Positions 1 through 9,989 are shown, counted from the stretch's first letter. The stretch: 64,000 bases of DNA from Thalassotalea fonticola (GCF_032911225.1 NZ_CP136600.1:2480001-2544000); one strand, 5' to 3'. Numbers and translations: made by a program. Notes: generated by a model not told the origin, from the sequence alone.

Positions 1-5
1 TACAG

Positions 6-1835
6 TTGAAAATATCAGCACACTTTTATATCTTCATTGCGTTAACAGCATTGCTGTTGAATATAGAACAAGCTTATGCAACCCCTCTCGAGCAAGTTGT
101 TACAAAACAACCCAACATAGTACTCGTGTTAACTGATGATCAAGGCTACGGTGATTTGTCGATTCATGGCAACCCGATAGTCAAGACTCCTGCAATAGAT
201 GCACTTGCCATCGAGAGCGTTAGTTTAACCAATTATCATGTTGCACCAACATGTTCACCAACCCGAGCGGGTTTGTTAACCGGTAAGTGGAATAATAGAG
301 TCGGTGTTTGGCACACTATTATGGGCCGATCTTTATTAAGCACCAGTGAAAAGACCTTAGCAAACCTGCTGCAAGAAAATGGTTATCAAACTGCTATGTT
401 TGGCAAGTGGCATTTAGGTGATAATTTCCCATACCGTCCACAAGATAGAGGCTTTGACTTGGCGTATTATCACGGCGCAGGCGGTGTAGGACAAACTCCT
501 GATCACTGGGATAATGCCTATTTTAATGATGTATTTTCAAGAAACGGGGTAAAAGAACAAGCTAAAGGCTTTGTTACTGATGCATTGTTTAAAGAAGCCA
601 TCGAATATATTGATTCAGCCAAGCGCAGCGACAAACCATTCTTTACTTATATTAGTGCCAATGCACCTCATGGGCCAATGCACTCTCCGCAAGAGTATGC
701 AGATATGTATGCCGATAAAAACATACCGGTTAAAGTACAGCACTTCTTTGGCATGATCAGTAATATTGATGATAATGTGGCAAAATTGCGTCGTTATTTA
801 GATAAAGAAAACCTCGCCGACAATACCATCTTTATTTTTACCACAGATAATGGCACATCCACCGGTAGTACCGTATTTAATGCCAACATGCGTGGCCGTA
901 AAAACAGTGAATATGATGGTGGCCACCGTGTACCGTTTTTCTTGCATTGGCCAAATGGTGATCTAGCACACAACAATAAGATAGACAGAATCACGTCCAT
1001 GGTAGACGTTGTACCAACACTGCTCAACTTAGTTAATTCAAAACCTTTAACCGTTGAGTTTGACGGTACTGTGCTTACGCCATTACTTAAGGAGCCTGAA
1101 TTACAAGAATGGCCTGCCCGCACCTTATTTACTGACTCACAACGAATACTTAATCCAATTAAGTGGCGTAAAAGTGCGGTAATGACAGACAAATGGCGTT
1201 TAATAAATGGTAAAGAGTTATATGACATTAAAGCAGATCCAAGCCAGTCAAATGACATATCAGCAAGCAATATTGAAACAGTTAACCTATTAAGAGCAGC
1301 TTATGATAATTGGTGGCAAGATATTAGCCTTAATTTTGACTCTCCTGCCGCAATTCCCGTAGGTAACCCTCTCGCCAATCCTGTGCAATTAACTAGCCAT
1401 GACTGGTTAGGTGATAATGCGCAAGTACCATGGCAACAAAGCCAAATAAGACAAGCTATTCGTGAAAAAGACGGTAAGCACAAAGGCTATTGGTATATAG
1501 ACATTGAAACTGCAGGTATGTATAGCTTTGAGCTTCGTCGCTGGCCTAAAGAAGTTGACCTAGAAATTGCTAAAGGTATGCCTGCAGCCCCAGCATCTAC
1601 CGGGCAAAAAGCCTTTCGAGAAACTAAAGGGCAAGCATTTCATGCTATTAAAGCCAGGATGAAGATAGGTGATAAATCTTATCAAACAGATGTTAACTCA
1701 ACAGATAAACATGCCCTATTCACCCTTAAACTGAACAAGGGAAAAAATAAACTGTTTGCTAGTTTTATTAATAAAGAAAGCGAAGAACTAGGTGCATATT
1801 ACTTAATAATTTCAAAATTAAAGGAACAGCTATGA
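6..1835 (+). CDS. S1-family sulfatase with C-terminal extension
   Basis: Secreted sulfatase expected to remove sulfate esters from a polysaccharide in the periplasm or outside the cell. The N-terminus looks like a signal peptide (hydrophobic stretch ending near residue 25, AYA). The alkaline-phosphatase-fold metal motif LTDDQGYGD (about residues 42-50) is followed by the formylglycine motif C83-S-P-T-R and then by FGKWHLGD near residue 133. The protein is about 609 aa, and the last ~150 residues extend beyond the usual catalytic part. The start is uncertain: the only initiation codon inside the window is TTG at position 6 and the frame stays open to the window edge, so the true start may lie upstream. 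It overlaps the GH18-like gene by 4 bp (ATGA), implying co-translation. The S1 subfamily and the sulfate position attacked cannot be told by eye. Confidence 0.88.
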   Translation: MKISAHFYIFIALTALLLNIEQAYATPLEQVVTKQPNIVLVLTDDQGYGDLSIHGNPIVKTPAIDALAIESVSLTNYHVAPTCSPTRAGLLTGKWNNRVGVWHTIMGRSLLSTSEKTLANLLQENGYQTAMFGKWHLGDNFPYRPQDRGFDLAYYHGAGGVGQTPDHWDNAYFNDVFSRNGVKEQAKGFVTDALFKEAIEYIDSAKRSDKPFFTYISANAPHGPMHSPQEYADMYADKNIPVKVQHFFGMISNIDDNVAKLRRYLDKENLADNTIFIFTTDNGTSTGSTVFNANMRGRKNSEYDGGHRVPFFLHWPNGDLAHNNKIDRITSMVDVVPTLLNLVNSKPLTVEFDGTVLTPLLKEPELQEWPARTLFTDSQRILNPIKWRKSAVMTDKWRLINGKELYDIKADPSQSNDISASNIETVNLLRAAYDNWWQDISLNFDSPAAIPVGNPLANPVQLTSHDWLGDNAQVPWQQSQIRQAIREKDGKHKGYWYIDIETAGMYSFELRRWPKEVDLEIAKGMPAAPASTGQKAFRETKGQAFHAIKARMKIGDKSYQTDVNSTDKHALFTLKLNKGKNKLFASFINKESEELGAYYLIISKLKEQL

Positions 1836-2872
1836 TGAAAGTAAAATTACTATTTTTAATAATGTGTGCGCTGTCTAGTATTAACGTACAGGCAGCAAAG
1901 GATGACTCATTACCCATTGTTGCATTTTGGTTTAACGGTGGATGGGGTCATTATGATCCGCAAGCAATAGCATACCTCGATGAAGTCATTATTTTTGCTG
2001 TAGCGCCGCAGCCTAAAACAGGTGAAATCAATATTGTTTCTGTTGATCAACAAACAGGCAACGTAAATTATCGACGTAAAAGTGGTATTGGTCTAACAAC
2101 CGAAATGATTAATACCCTAGTAACTGATGCTAAAAAACATAAAGTGAAAACAACCCTTGGCATTAATGCCATGGGCAAAAAAGAAGTGAACTTTAATCAA
2201 CTAGTACGTAATAACAAACACACTGAATTTGCCAAGAACATCCGCGACCTGTGTCTTAAACACGGTATTAGCGGGGTAGACGTTGATTATGAACACCCAG
2301 CAAACGATGAAGATGTTGCGTTATTGGCTAAGCTTTTTACCGCATTAAATAACGAATTAAAGCCTGAAGGAATAACTGTGTCGGGTGCTTTTGGAGTAAA
2401 GCGAAAGTTTAGCCGTAAATTTTTGGAAATGCATCATGGCCTTTTAGATCAAATTAACATTATGAACTACACCAACTCAACTGAGCAGTTTAAAACAGGC
2501 TTAAGTGCGCTGGTTAATGACCATAAAGTACCGAAAGAGAAAATTTATGGTGGTTTTGGCTTTTATGCAAAAGAAATTAACAAGCGTGAAGGAAAAGAAA
2601 GAGCTTCAGTAGATTATCGCGACCTTATTAACACGGTTACGGTAACCGGTAAAGAAGAGGTGTTTAAAATGCCAGCCGCAGATGATCCTAATTATACGAT
2701 GACACTAAAATACAATAACAGTGACAAAAGTGTTGCTGAAAAATTTGAGTTTTTAAAAGCAAATGGTTATGGCGGCGCGATGATATGGGCGCTTAATCAT
2801 GATGTTCCGGTAAGCGACCCTCGTTCTCGAATACGCTTTTTTCGTAACTTAGCAGGTAAGAGAATATTGTAA
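1832..2872 (+). CDS. GH18-family glycoside hydrolase (chitinase / endo-hexosaminidase type)
   Basis: Secreted protein of 346 aa with a signal peptide ending around VQAA (residue 21). The GH18 active-site strand is visible as ISGVDVDYE, with E154 as the expected acid/base and D150/D152 in place. The first Asp of the classic DxxDxDxE signature is Ser here. GH18 enzymes cut beta-1,4 bonds next to N-acetylglucosamine by substrate-assisted catalysis, so this one could be a chitinase, a chitobiase or an endo-beta-N-acetylglucosaminidase. Its start codon overlaps the stop of the upstream sulfatase, so the two probably act on the same sulfated, GlcNAc-containing glycan. It ends 34 bp before the convergent truncated sulfatase. 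Confidence 0.82.
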   Translation: MMKVKLLFLIMCALSSINVQAAKDDSLPIVAFWFNGGWGHYDPQAIAYLDEVIIFAVAPQPKTGEINIVSVDQQTGNVNYRRKSGIGLTTEMINTLVTDAKKHKVKTTLGINAMGKKEVNFNQLVRNNKHTEFAKNIRDLCLKHGISGVDVDYEHPANDEDVALLAKLFTALNNELKPEGITVSGAFGVKRKFSRKFLEMHHGLLDQINIMNYTNSTEQFKTGLSALVNDHKVPKEKIYGGFGFYAKEINKREGKERASVDYRDLINTVTVTGKEEVFKMPAADDPNYTMTLKYNNSDKSVAEKFEFLKANGYGGAMIWALNHDVPVSDPRSRIRFFRNLAGKRIL

Positions 2873-2906
2873 TTTAACATAAGTCAGCTCGCTGGTATGC
2901 AATGCT

Positions 2907-3422
2907 TCAAGTTACTGGTTCCAAGATAGATACCGCTGACTCTGTAACAAAAGAAGTATCATAAGCAGGACATGATGACGGCAAATAGTTTTCTTTCGGT
3001 TTACGTTTTGGCCCTTTGGCAGAAACCGTTTCGCTCAATGTGCCTAAATGCCACTTACCAAAGTGGCCGGTGTTGTAGCCTTTCTGTTTTAATATTTCAG
3101 CGATGGTAATTTCTTGCTTGGGCAAGTGGCCAACATTGGCGGTATAAATACCGTAGCGAAAATAATGGCGCCCGGTAAGGTAGGTACCTCTGGTTGGCGA
3201 ACAAACCGGCCCGCCGGCATGGAAATTTGTCATCACCGCTCCTTGTTTTGCCATTAAATCGAGCGACGGGGTTTTGATAATTTCGTTACCGTTAAAGCCG
3301 GTATCGCCGTAACCTAGATCATCGGCCATCATTAACACTATGTTGGGCAAAGGTTGCTCGGTTTGTGCTAATACTGAATGCGATAAAGACAATATTACTA
3401 AGCAACATAGAAATTTGTTCAT
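2907..3422 (-). pseudogene. Truncated S1 sulfatase (N-terminal third only)
   Basis: This reading frame encodes 171 aa: a signal peptide (cleavage near VLAQ), the metal motif MADDLGYGD, the formylglycine motif C74-S-P-T-R and FGKWHLG. It then stops at VTESAVSILEPVT, where an intact sulfatase would run on for another 300 or more residues including the second metal site. An upstream in-frame ATG exists at 3587, but ATG 3422 is preferred: it has AGGAA about 8 nt upstream and directly begins the signal peptide. Only 34 bp separate its stop from the end of the GH18-like gene on the other strand, so the 3' part has been deleted rather than displaced within this window. It is unlikely to be active. 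Confidence 0.8.
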
Positions 3423-3524
3423 TAATATTTCCTGTATATAATTATTCTCTGGAGTTAAAAACTTAAAGCCGTTTTCAAAATGGATGTTGTATATGTCATG
3501 ATCACACGGACGTGAATGAATGAC

Positions 3525-3560
3525 CCATGGCAGTTTGCATTCCATCATCCATGAAGTAAA
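3525..3560. repeat. Short dispersed repeat, copy 1
   Basis: A stretch beginning CCATGGCA and ending TCATCCATGAAGTAAA, almost identical to 15792-15828 (one 1-bp indel and a few substitutions). Both copies are intergenic and lie beside a hairpin. The palindromic CCATGG and the CATCCATG half suggest a small palindromic mobile-type repeat. Seen directly; family not known. Confidence 0.6.
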
Positions 3561-3561
3561 A

Positions 3562-3594
3562 AAAGGCCGTGATTTGAATGAAATCACGGCCTTT
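3562..3594. terminator. Rho-independent terminator
   Basis: A perfect 14-bp stem (AAAGGCCGTGATTT, loop GAATG, AAATCACGGCCTTT) with A/T-rich flanks lies 24 bp past the end of the leftward beta-helix gene at 3618. It should terminate that transcript and separates it from the truncated sulfatase. Confidence 0.85.
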
Positions 3595-3617
3595 ATTTGA
3601 TGAACGATTAGTTCAGT

Positions 3618-5969
3618 CTAATGCACATTAGCTTGAACACCTTCAAGGCCACCATGAAGTAGAGTTTCTCCGCCCCATTGCATAGTGTCTCGATCCAGCT
3701 TTAATAAATGCTCAGGATAGTCTTTGGTTATACCAAAAGAGTCCATGCTTACATCAAATGGTTTAAAACCTGATTTAAGCGCTTGTGCATTATCAACTAA
3801 TCGATAGTCTTTATTGGCAATATCAACAAACTGCTGTTGTTCAGTAGTGATAGAGTTAGCTTCAACGCCATTGGCTTGATGTTTTTTCAAAAAGTCATCG
3901 GCGCCAGCAAAAGCATAAGTATTATTGTCTAGCAAGTATTCGTATGGAATAGGTTTTGTGCCTTTTTTAGTGGCAAAGAACTCTGTGGTATTCCATAAGT
4001 TTCTTGCGCCATACGGTGGGCGTCGACCTTTAGTAAAGATATTGTGCTGAATAATTGAACCTGGTTTGAAGTACTGACGCGGGAATGCACGCATACGAAT
4101 GGCTTCACCATTAGTATTAATAAATATATTATTGGTAATGTGGTTATAATCTTTATGTACTATACCGGTTCCGGCATTTTCAAAAATGTTTTGCGTAGTT
4201 GTCGTGCCACGTTGCCAGTCATCGGTACGGGCGCCGATATAATCAACATCATAAACATAGTTATGACGGATAATATTACCTTCACCAGCACCCGAGATAT
4301 TAAGTGATGCACCATCATGTAATTGCAACAAAGTTTTGGTTACCTTGTTATTTTCAATGATGTTGTTTTTGCTGTGAAGATACGGCATAAAGTGCGCTTG
4401 CGTATCATCACTCCATTCCACATCTAAGTCCATTTCATTCCAACGGATAGTTTTTGCTGCTTCATCAAAGTCTTCATGTTTTTTCATTAAGATTTGTACA
4501 CGCGGGCTGGCGACACCTACAGCCTTACGAGGAACATGATGGATCCAGTTATTTGAAATGGTATTGCTGCCACTTTGCCAAGCAAAAACTGCATGGCCGT
4601 GCCAGATAATTTCGCCAACGTGATGAATAATATTGTTCGTAACAGTATTGTGATGGTTAACGTCTTTAGTACCAGGACCATAACCCGCCAATAACACGCC
4701 CATATGACCAACATAATCAATCAAGTTTTTCTCAATAGTGATCTTTTGCGCATGTAAGTCTAAACGAATGGCAGAACCTGCAGAGTTGGTAAAGTGGCTA
4801 CCAGTTACTAACATATTTTCAGCACCGCGAAAACGCAACATAGCATTGCCAGTATCAAACGTATCCCAGTCATGCTGAATACCCCAACCTTTTTGCTCTT
4901 TATGCCAAGTAGAACGTTTCGCCTGGGTAAAAGTAAGACCTTCAAAGCTGATGTTTTTCACTGGCTGATCAACAGGACCATCATAATCAATTTCACCTTC
5001 TACACGTACTAACTCTTTTAATTGTGGGATAGTAATGTCGTGCGGTTTTTGATCATCATGTGGCCAATAATAAAGTTTTCCCGTTAAGCTATTGTGTGCC
5101 CACTCACCAGCATCATCAATAAAGTCAACGGCATTCTCGATCACTGCCCAAGGACCATTTTGAGAAAATGCAGGTGCGTTCGCTTCAAACTTTAAGGTCA
5201 ATAACTTCTCATTCAAGTCAATTGACTCTAAAGGAATAAAGTTAAGTGCCCAAGGTACCGGGTTAAAAAACACTTCGATATCATCAAGATTTTTCCAGTC
5301 ACGAATAGGTGCACCTTCAACATAGCGAATTTCACGTAGTAAATGGCGGTCTTTTTTATGCATAACATTACGAGAATCGGCGATTTCATAGCCGGTAGGT
5401 TTAACCCCATCAAAGCGGTCACTGCGAGCACGAATTAGGCGTTTATCACCGGCAAATAATGCAGTGAAACGGCCATACTCTTCACGAGTTACATCAGCAA
5501 CCCAAACCTTACCTTTGGCGACTTCCGGCAAACCTTCAACTTCGGTGGTGAGTTTGCTCCAATCTTTAACGGCTTTACCACTTGAAATAACCGGTGTTTC
5601 ATTTTCTACAGCGCGGTAGTGAACAAATGCTTCGCCCTGACCACCATCTTGACGGTTTAACACTAGCGTTTGCTCTAATGCGTAGATACCGCCAGCTAGC
5701 CAAACAATGATATCTTGCTGGCGCTTTGATGCGTCTAAAGCCCGAATAGCATCACGTGCAGCTTGAATGCTGGCAAAAGGAGAGGCTTGCGTACCAGCAT
5801 TTCCTACGTTCCCTTGAGGTGAGACATAAAATTCAAGCGCTTGACTTTGTTGTTGGTTAGACTCAACAACAAGCGTTTGCTCTGTTGATTGTTCACCACA
5901 AGCAGATAACGCCAAGGTGCAACACGTTGCCACCATAAATGCGCTTCGATTGAGATATTTTTTCATCAT
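3618..5969 (-). CDS. Right-handed parallel beta-helix lipoprotein, GH141-like
   Basis: Predicted lipoprotein of 783 aa with lipobox LSAC (Cys24). After a short linker comes FYVSPQG..GNAGTQASPFASIQAARDAIR, the N-terminal signature of large beta-helix glycan enzymes such as GH141. A long central region follows with repeated N-rich beta-helix rungs (HNTVTNNIIHHVG, SNNWIHHV, ENNKVTK). GH141 includes alpha-L-fucosidase and xylanase activities, and some beta-helix proteins are lyases, so the reaction is not settled. It probably sits on the outer membrane or in the periplasm and acts on the same glycan as the neighbouring sulfatases. It is 97 bp downstream of another beta-helix gene on the same strand and is followed by a strong terminator. 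Confidence 0.75.
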   Translation of the reverse strand: MMKKYLNRSAFMVATCCTLALSACGEQSTEQTLVVESNQQQSQALEFYVSPQGNVGNAGTQASPFASIQAARDAIRALDASKRQQDIIVWLAGGIYALEQTLVLNRQDGGQGEAFVHYRAVENETPVISSGKAVKDWSKLTTEVEGLPEVAKGKVWVADVTREEYGRFTALFAGDKRLIRARSDRFDGVKPTGYEIADSRNVMHKKDRHLLREIRYVEGAPIRDWKNLDDIEVFFNPVPWALNFIPLESIDLNEKLLTLKFEANAPAFSQNGPWAVIENAVDFIDDAGEWAHNSLTGKLYYWPHDDQKPHDITIPQLKELVRVEGEIDYDGPVDQPVKNISFEGLTFTQAKRSTWHKEQKGWGIQHDWDTFDTGNAMLRFRGAENMLVTGSHFTNSAGSAIRLDLHAQKITIEKNLIDYVGHMGVLLAGYGPGTKDVNHHNTVTNNIIHHVGEIIWHGHAVFAWQSGSNTISNNWIHHVPRKAVGVASPRVQILMKKHEDFDEAAKTIRWNEMDLDVEWSDDTQAHFMPYLHSKNNIIENNKVTKTLLQLHDGASLNISGAGEGNIIRHNYVYDVDYIGARTDDWQRGTTTTQNIFENAGTGIVHKDYNHITNNIFINTNGEAIRMRAFPRQYFKPGSIIQHNIFTKGRRPPYGARNLWNTTEFFATKKGTKPIPYEYLLDNNTYAFAGADDFLKKHQANGVEANSITTEQQQFVDIANKDYRLVDNAQALKSGFKPFDVSMDSFGITKDYPEHLLKLDRDTMQWGGETLLHGGLEGVQANVH

Positions 5970-6014
5970 AAGTTTTCCAATTTGACCTTGTTAAACACTT
6001 TCTTATATTATTCT

Positions 6015-6055
6015 GTTAACGGTTTTTCACTAATAGTAATGCAAAACCGATTAAC
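6015..6055 (-). terminator. Possible terminator or attenuator hairpin
   Basis: GTTAACGGTTTT pairs with AAAACCGATTAAC across a 16-nt loop, with one bulge. It sits just after the stop of the leftward beta-helix gene at 6067 and before the next one at 5969. The tail is not strongly U-rich, so it may only attenuate. Confidence 0.4.
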
Positions 6056-6066
6056 CTTACGTTGCA

Positions 6067-8250
6067 TTACTCAGAGTTATTCGTTTTATCTTCTACACTA
6101 AATTGCCACACATCACCTTTTATCACTTTATCTGCACGAACTGCATCTACTCGCCAGTAATACGTCTTTCCGTTTTCAAGCGATTTAGGTGTAAATATAT
6201 TATGTGAAAATTCACCTTGATAAAGAGCTGATGTACTAGTTGCTGATTTAACCGCATTTTCATCATCACCAAAGTACACTTGATGAATTGATGCTTGGTA
6301 GCCAAAGAGCCACATTAAATCAGCATCAAGCTTCACTTTAACCGCAGCTAATGGCGGCACTGGTTTAGATGCCTTTTCTGCTTGATGTCCTGGGATCCAG
6401 TAATCTTCGGCACCAAACTCATAAGGGCCAATATCTGGCGCTTTACCGAGGAAATAATTTATTTTATCTTTGATCACTACCCCTGCATCCACCAAATCAG
6501 AATCGGCTTTAGGGCGAAAATCCAAATTATCAGGATCTCTTAATTGTGTGCGTACATCTTTGCCTAAGGTTACGCCGTCCCAGTTATGATCAACAATGCC
6601 AGGGACTGGATATTTTTTGCGAGGCTTGGTTCTGTTACCTGAAAATTTGTTACTTATATTGTTGCGGGTAATGGTTTTAAGATTATGCCCTTGAATAACT
6701 TTGTTACTGCTAACAATTAAGTCATTCAAATGGCTACCAAAGCTTAAATTATTAAAAACAAAGTGATTATCGCCTTTAAAATAAATACGGTCGGTATTCC
6801 AGGCAACATTGTTAAACACATGCCCATTGTTTCCATAAGGGGCATTGGGCGTATTTTTATTATCAAAGCGAATGCCTTGTTTTACACTGTCGTGAACCCA
6901 GTTGTAACGCACTATGCCATTAGGTTGCTGCTTAACACTTAACTGCACCATCGAACCATCATTTTGCAAATGACCAGAGTCAGATAAGTCATTTAATTCA
7001 ATACGGTTTCTTACACCAGCTTTAAATAACTCTGAACACCCCGTGGTATGAATTGTATTTCGACGAAATACAAGCTCTTTAGCATTCATCATATTTAAGG
7101 TGAAACCACCTTTGTGGGTACAGCTATAATCGATGTCATGCATGTAACAGTTTTCGACTAAATTACCTGTACCGTTCATTTCAATTGCAGGGCCATCGGT
7201 ATAAGCTATTTTACAATTTTGCAGCTGATAATTGGCTAGATCATGCTCTTTTTTTACCAGCATTTTAGTAACATCAATAGTCGAAGCGTCACCTAACATG
7301 CGTTTAGAATAAGACGGGTACATTAACTCGCTATCTGCAACTTTAATGAAACTACTGCGACTTACATCGAACGTAGTGGCGAAAAAATTTATACCTTCTA
7401 AATTAATGTGGCTAGAACGTTTAATAATGAATGCGTAGCTTTGCACTTTACCGCGAACATTTAATGTATCAGGACTTACCCCATTTTCAGCCCAAAGATA
7501 AAGCTGATTTGTTTCAGGATCAAAAAACCACTCATTCTCTTCATCCAGCAAGGCGAGTTTTCCTTCCAGAAAATACCCTTGGCGATGAATTTTTCCTTTA
7601 TAACTAAAGTGCTCATTAGCGCCTTTAGTATCGTATGAAAAATGATCTTGGCCTTTTTTATGTTCAGTGACTTTTTTCTGATAGGTTTTGAATGACCCGG
7701 AATTAACGATGGCGATAGCACCAGTTAAATCAGTCTCTAATTCTGCTAGCTCTTTGTTATAGTGGGTACCGAATTTACCTTTGCTTTTTTCAGGCCACAT
7801 CATTGACTGTTTTTTATCCCACACCGAGCGATCGTACCAATTACCATTGGGCCAACGCGCCGAAGTCATGCTCTTATCATTAACAAACAATTGCCAAATG
7901 GGCTGCTCTAGTTTGGTTTGATATATGTCACCTTGATATTTTGTCCATTGATTGTTAATTGCAATGGTACCTTCTAACGTTACTTTTTCGTCTTGATAAG
8001 CCTTAAATGTATATGGTTTTTCTTCCTCACCATTAACCCCTGATAGTGTGACTTGCTCAAAGTAGTTACCACCTCGAATATAGGTAACATCACCGGCATC
8101 CATTTTATCTGCAGCATATTGAATGTGCTTAAATGGGCTATCTATAGAGCCATCATTGTCATCATTACCATTGGTGGCAACAAAGTATTGACTAGCAAAT
8201 GCCGGTAATACAACGGCAAAATTAACTAGTAAGGCAAATAAGTGTTTCAT
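6067..8250 (-). CDS. Secreted right-handed parallel beta-helix protein, probable polysaccharide-active enzyme
   Basis: A 727-aa protein with a signal peptide (cleavage near AFAS, residue 20). It starts with YFVATNGNDDNDGSIDSPFKHIQYAAD, typical of parallel beta-helix carbohydrate enzymes, then has many N-rich rungs in the middle (NNHVFNNVAWN, NHFVFNNLSFGS, ITRNNISNKFSG). The last ~100 residues end in a fibronectin-III-like segment (NGKTYYWRVDAVRADKVIKGDVWQF). Beta-helix lyases (for example PL6) and GH families share this fold, and no diagnostic catalytic motif is clear by eye. It lies in a leftward gene run with two sulfatases upstream and a second beta-helix gene downstream, so a role in sulfated-glycan depolymerisation is inferred. 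Confidence 0.65.
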   Translation of the reverse strand: MKHLFALLVNFAVVLPAFASQYFVATNGNDDNDGSIDSPFKHIQYAADKMDAGDVTYIRGGNYFEQVTLSGVNGEEEKPYTFKAYQDEKVTLEGTIAINNQWTKYQGDIYQTKLEQPIWQLFVNDKSMTSARWPNGNWYDRSVWDKKQSMMWPEKSKGKFGTHYNKELAELETDLTGAIAIVNSGSFKTYQKKVTEHKKGQDHFSYDTKGANEHFSYKGKIHRQGYFLEGKLALLDEENEWFFDPETNQLYLWAENGVSPDTLNVRGKVQSYAFIIKRSSHINLEGINFFATTFDVSRSSFIKVADSELMYPSYSKRMLGDASTIDVTKMLVKKEHDLANYQLQNCKIAYTDGPAIEMNGTGNLVENCYMHDIDYSCTHKGGFTLNMMNAKELVFRRNTIHTTGCSELFKAGVRNRIELNDLSDSGHLQNDGSMVQLSVKQQPNGIVRYNWVHDSVKQGIRFDNKNTPNAPYGNNGHVFNNVAWNTDRIYFKGDNHFVFNNLSFGSHLNDLIVSSNKVIQGHNLKTITRNNISNKFSGNRTKPRKKYPVPGIVDHNWDGVTLGKDVRTQLRDPDNLDFRPKADSDLVDAGVVIKDKINYFLGKAPDIGPYEFGAEDYWIPGHQAEKASKPVPPLAAVKVKLDADLMWLFGYQASIHQVYFGDDENAVKSATSTSALYQGEFSHNIFTPKSLENGKTYYWRVDAVRADKVIKGDVWQFSVEDKTNNSE

Positions 8251-8300
8251 AATTTTTCCACTACTCTATTTATTTTATAAATAGATAAAAGATAAAGATA

Positions 8301-8330
8301 AAAAGGCGTAGTGAACACGCAAGTACGCCT
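8301..8330 (-). terminator. Rho-independent terminator
   Basis: Reading leftward, AGGCGTA pairs with TACGCCT and is followed directly by TTTTTATC. It lies 16 bp past the stop of the sulfatase at 8346 and separates the two sulfatases from the beta-helix genes. Confidence 0.65.
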
Positions 8331-8345
8331 GTTAAAGGTAAAGTT

Positions 8346-9977
8346 TTACTGGTTCCAGTGCTGAGCTTTTACAGCCATAAGGGCAGGATAAACTTCATCA
8401 TTATCACCAATTTCATTTTTCAATTGGCTTAATACTTGTTTCAACTCTGCTTTTAATGGTGCGCTTTTACTGTCTGGATACAAGTTAGTCATTTCTTTAG
8501 GATCATTTTCTAGATCATAAAGCTCCCAATATGGCGGCGTTGCAGCAGGCATTGCGCCATTAGAATCAAGCGGTAAACCGTAGAAAAATGCTAGTTTATG
8601 AGTCTTGGTGCGAACCCCATAATGCGCAGGAACATAATGGTGAGCCATATGCAGCCAATAACGATAATAAATTGCATCTCTACCTTTTGCCTGCTCAGGG
8701 TCAAGTAACGCTGATTTAAAACTTTGCCCTTGCATAGTTTTAGGTGCGGTAACGCCAGCAACATCAAGCAAAGTTGGCGCGATATCTAAATTTAAAAACA
8801 ACTCATCGGTAGTTTTTCCTGCCGCTTTGTTACCTGTTGAGTGCGCTTGTGGATAGCGAACAACAAACGGCATTTGGATTGATTCTTCGTAAATCCAACG
8901 CTTGTCGTAATAATCGTGCTCGCCTAACATCATGCCTTGATCTGAGGTATATATAACTATGGTATCTTCTGCTAAGCCATTTTCATCAAGGTAATCAAGT
9001 ACGCGTCCAACATTTTCATCAACTGCTTTTACCGTACGTAAATATTCTTTTAGGTATTTTTGATAAGCCGCTGAAACCACAGTATTCCAATCATAACTGT
9101 CTAATTTAAGCTTACCTGTTGGCCAAGTTTCATCTAACATTCGAGTGACTAAGCCTCGACCTTCCATGCGGCGAGAAACAGAAGAGCCAAATTGTTGACC
9201 GGCTTTGCCATCAATAATTACGGCATCTGTTGGGCCATGTTTACCTCGATTATATAAACTGTCAGGCTCTGGGATATGTACATCTGCAAGGAAGTTTTCG
9301 TGACGTTTAGCTGGCTCCCACAAACCATGTGGAGCTTTATGATGGATCATCAACATGAATGGCTTTTCTTGATCGCGTTTATTCAACCAATTAATGCCAA
9401 CATCGGTAATTACATCCGTTACATAACCAGAGTAAACATCTCCGCCCTTTTGGCCATTTTGCCATTTTTTACCAATTTCTTTTAGCTTTGGCTCAAAATA
9501 ATCGCCCTGGTTTGGCAATACGTTGTAATAATCAAAACCAGACGGCTCGGTTTTTAAATGCCACTTACCAACAATAGCTGTTTGATAGCCAGCATTCTTA
9601 AGTTGTTTCGCTACATTGTCTTTGTTGCGATCCATCGGATCAGCCAACGTTCTAACACCATTTGTATGGCTATATTGACCAGTTAATATTGCTGCCCTGC
9701 TAGGAGTACAAATAGAATTGTTGGCATACATACCATCAAATCTAACGCCTTCATTTGCTAACCTATCAATATTAGGTGTTTTAAACACCTTTGATAAGCG
9801 ACCTTGATAACTTGATACCGCGTTAGCAGCATGGTCATCAGACATAATAAAAATAATATTCGGTTGTTTCGCGAATACATTAGTAGAGAATACTGTGCCA
9901 CATACGATTGAAGCCAATGTAGTAAACTTGAGGCTTGCTTGAAATGTGTTTTTAATTTTTGTGCTGAACTTCATCAT
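8346..9977 (-). CDS. S1-family sulfatase (possibly S1_11-like GlcNAc-6-O-sulfatase)
   Basis: Sulfatase of 543 aa with an N-terminal signal sequence ending near VFAK (residue 36). Metal motif MSDDHA, formylglycine motif C90-T-P-S-R and VGKWHLK are followed by HHKAPHGLWEPAKRHE and a second metal site around YTSDQGMMLGEHDYYDKRW. The H-K-A-P-H...W-x-P pattern with a following ipEPdsLY segment resembles the subfamily that contains GlcNAc-6-O-sulfatases. That assignment is from memory of the family and is tentative. ATG at 9977 has GGAATT just upstream and is followed by a second ATG. It begins 12 bp after the previous sulfatase stops, so the two form an operon and probably act on different sulfate positions of one glycan. 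Confidence 0.85.
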   Translation of the reverse strand: MMKFSTKIKNTFQASLKFTTLASIVCGTVFSTNVFAKQPNIIFIMSDDHAANAVSSYQGRLSKVFKTPNIDRLANEGVRFDGMYANNSICTPSRAAILTGQYSHTNGVRTLADPMDRNKDNVAKQLKNAGYQTAIVGKWHLKTEPSGFDYYNVLPNQGDYFEPKLKEIGKKWQNGQKGGDVYSGYVTDVITDVGINWLNKRDQEKPFMLMIHHKAPHGLWEPAKRHENFLADVHIPEPDSLYNRGKHGPTDAVIIDGKAGQQFGSSVSRRMEGRGLVTRMLDETWPTGKLKLDSYDWNTVVSAAYQKYLKEYLRTVKAVDENVGRVLDYLDENGLAEDTIVIYTSDQGMMLGEHDYYDKRWIYEESIQMPFVVRYPQAHSTGNKAAGKTTDELFLNLDIAPTLLDVAGVTAPKTMQGQSFKSALLDPEQAKGRDAIYYRYWLHMAHHYVPAHYGVRTKTHKLAFFYGLPLDSNGAMPAATPPYWELYDLENDPKEMTNLYPDSKSAPLKAELKQVLSQLKNEIGDNDEVYPALMAVKAQHWNQ

Positions 9978-9989
9978 AGTAATTCCAAG

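Noticed and set aside
2907..3587. 226-codon version of the truncated sulfatase starting at 3587
   Set aside because: The extra 55 residues precede a clear signal peptide and run through a terminator hairpin and a repeat; ATG 3422 with AGGAA is far better.
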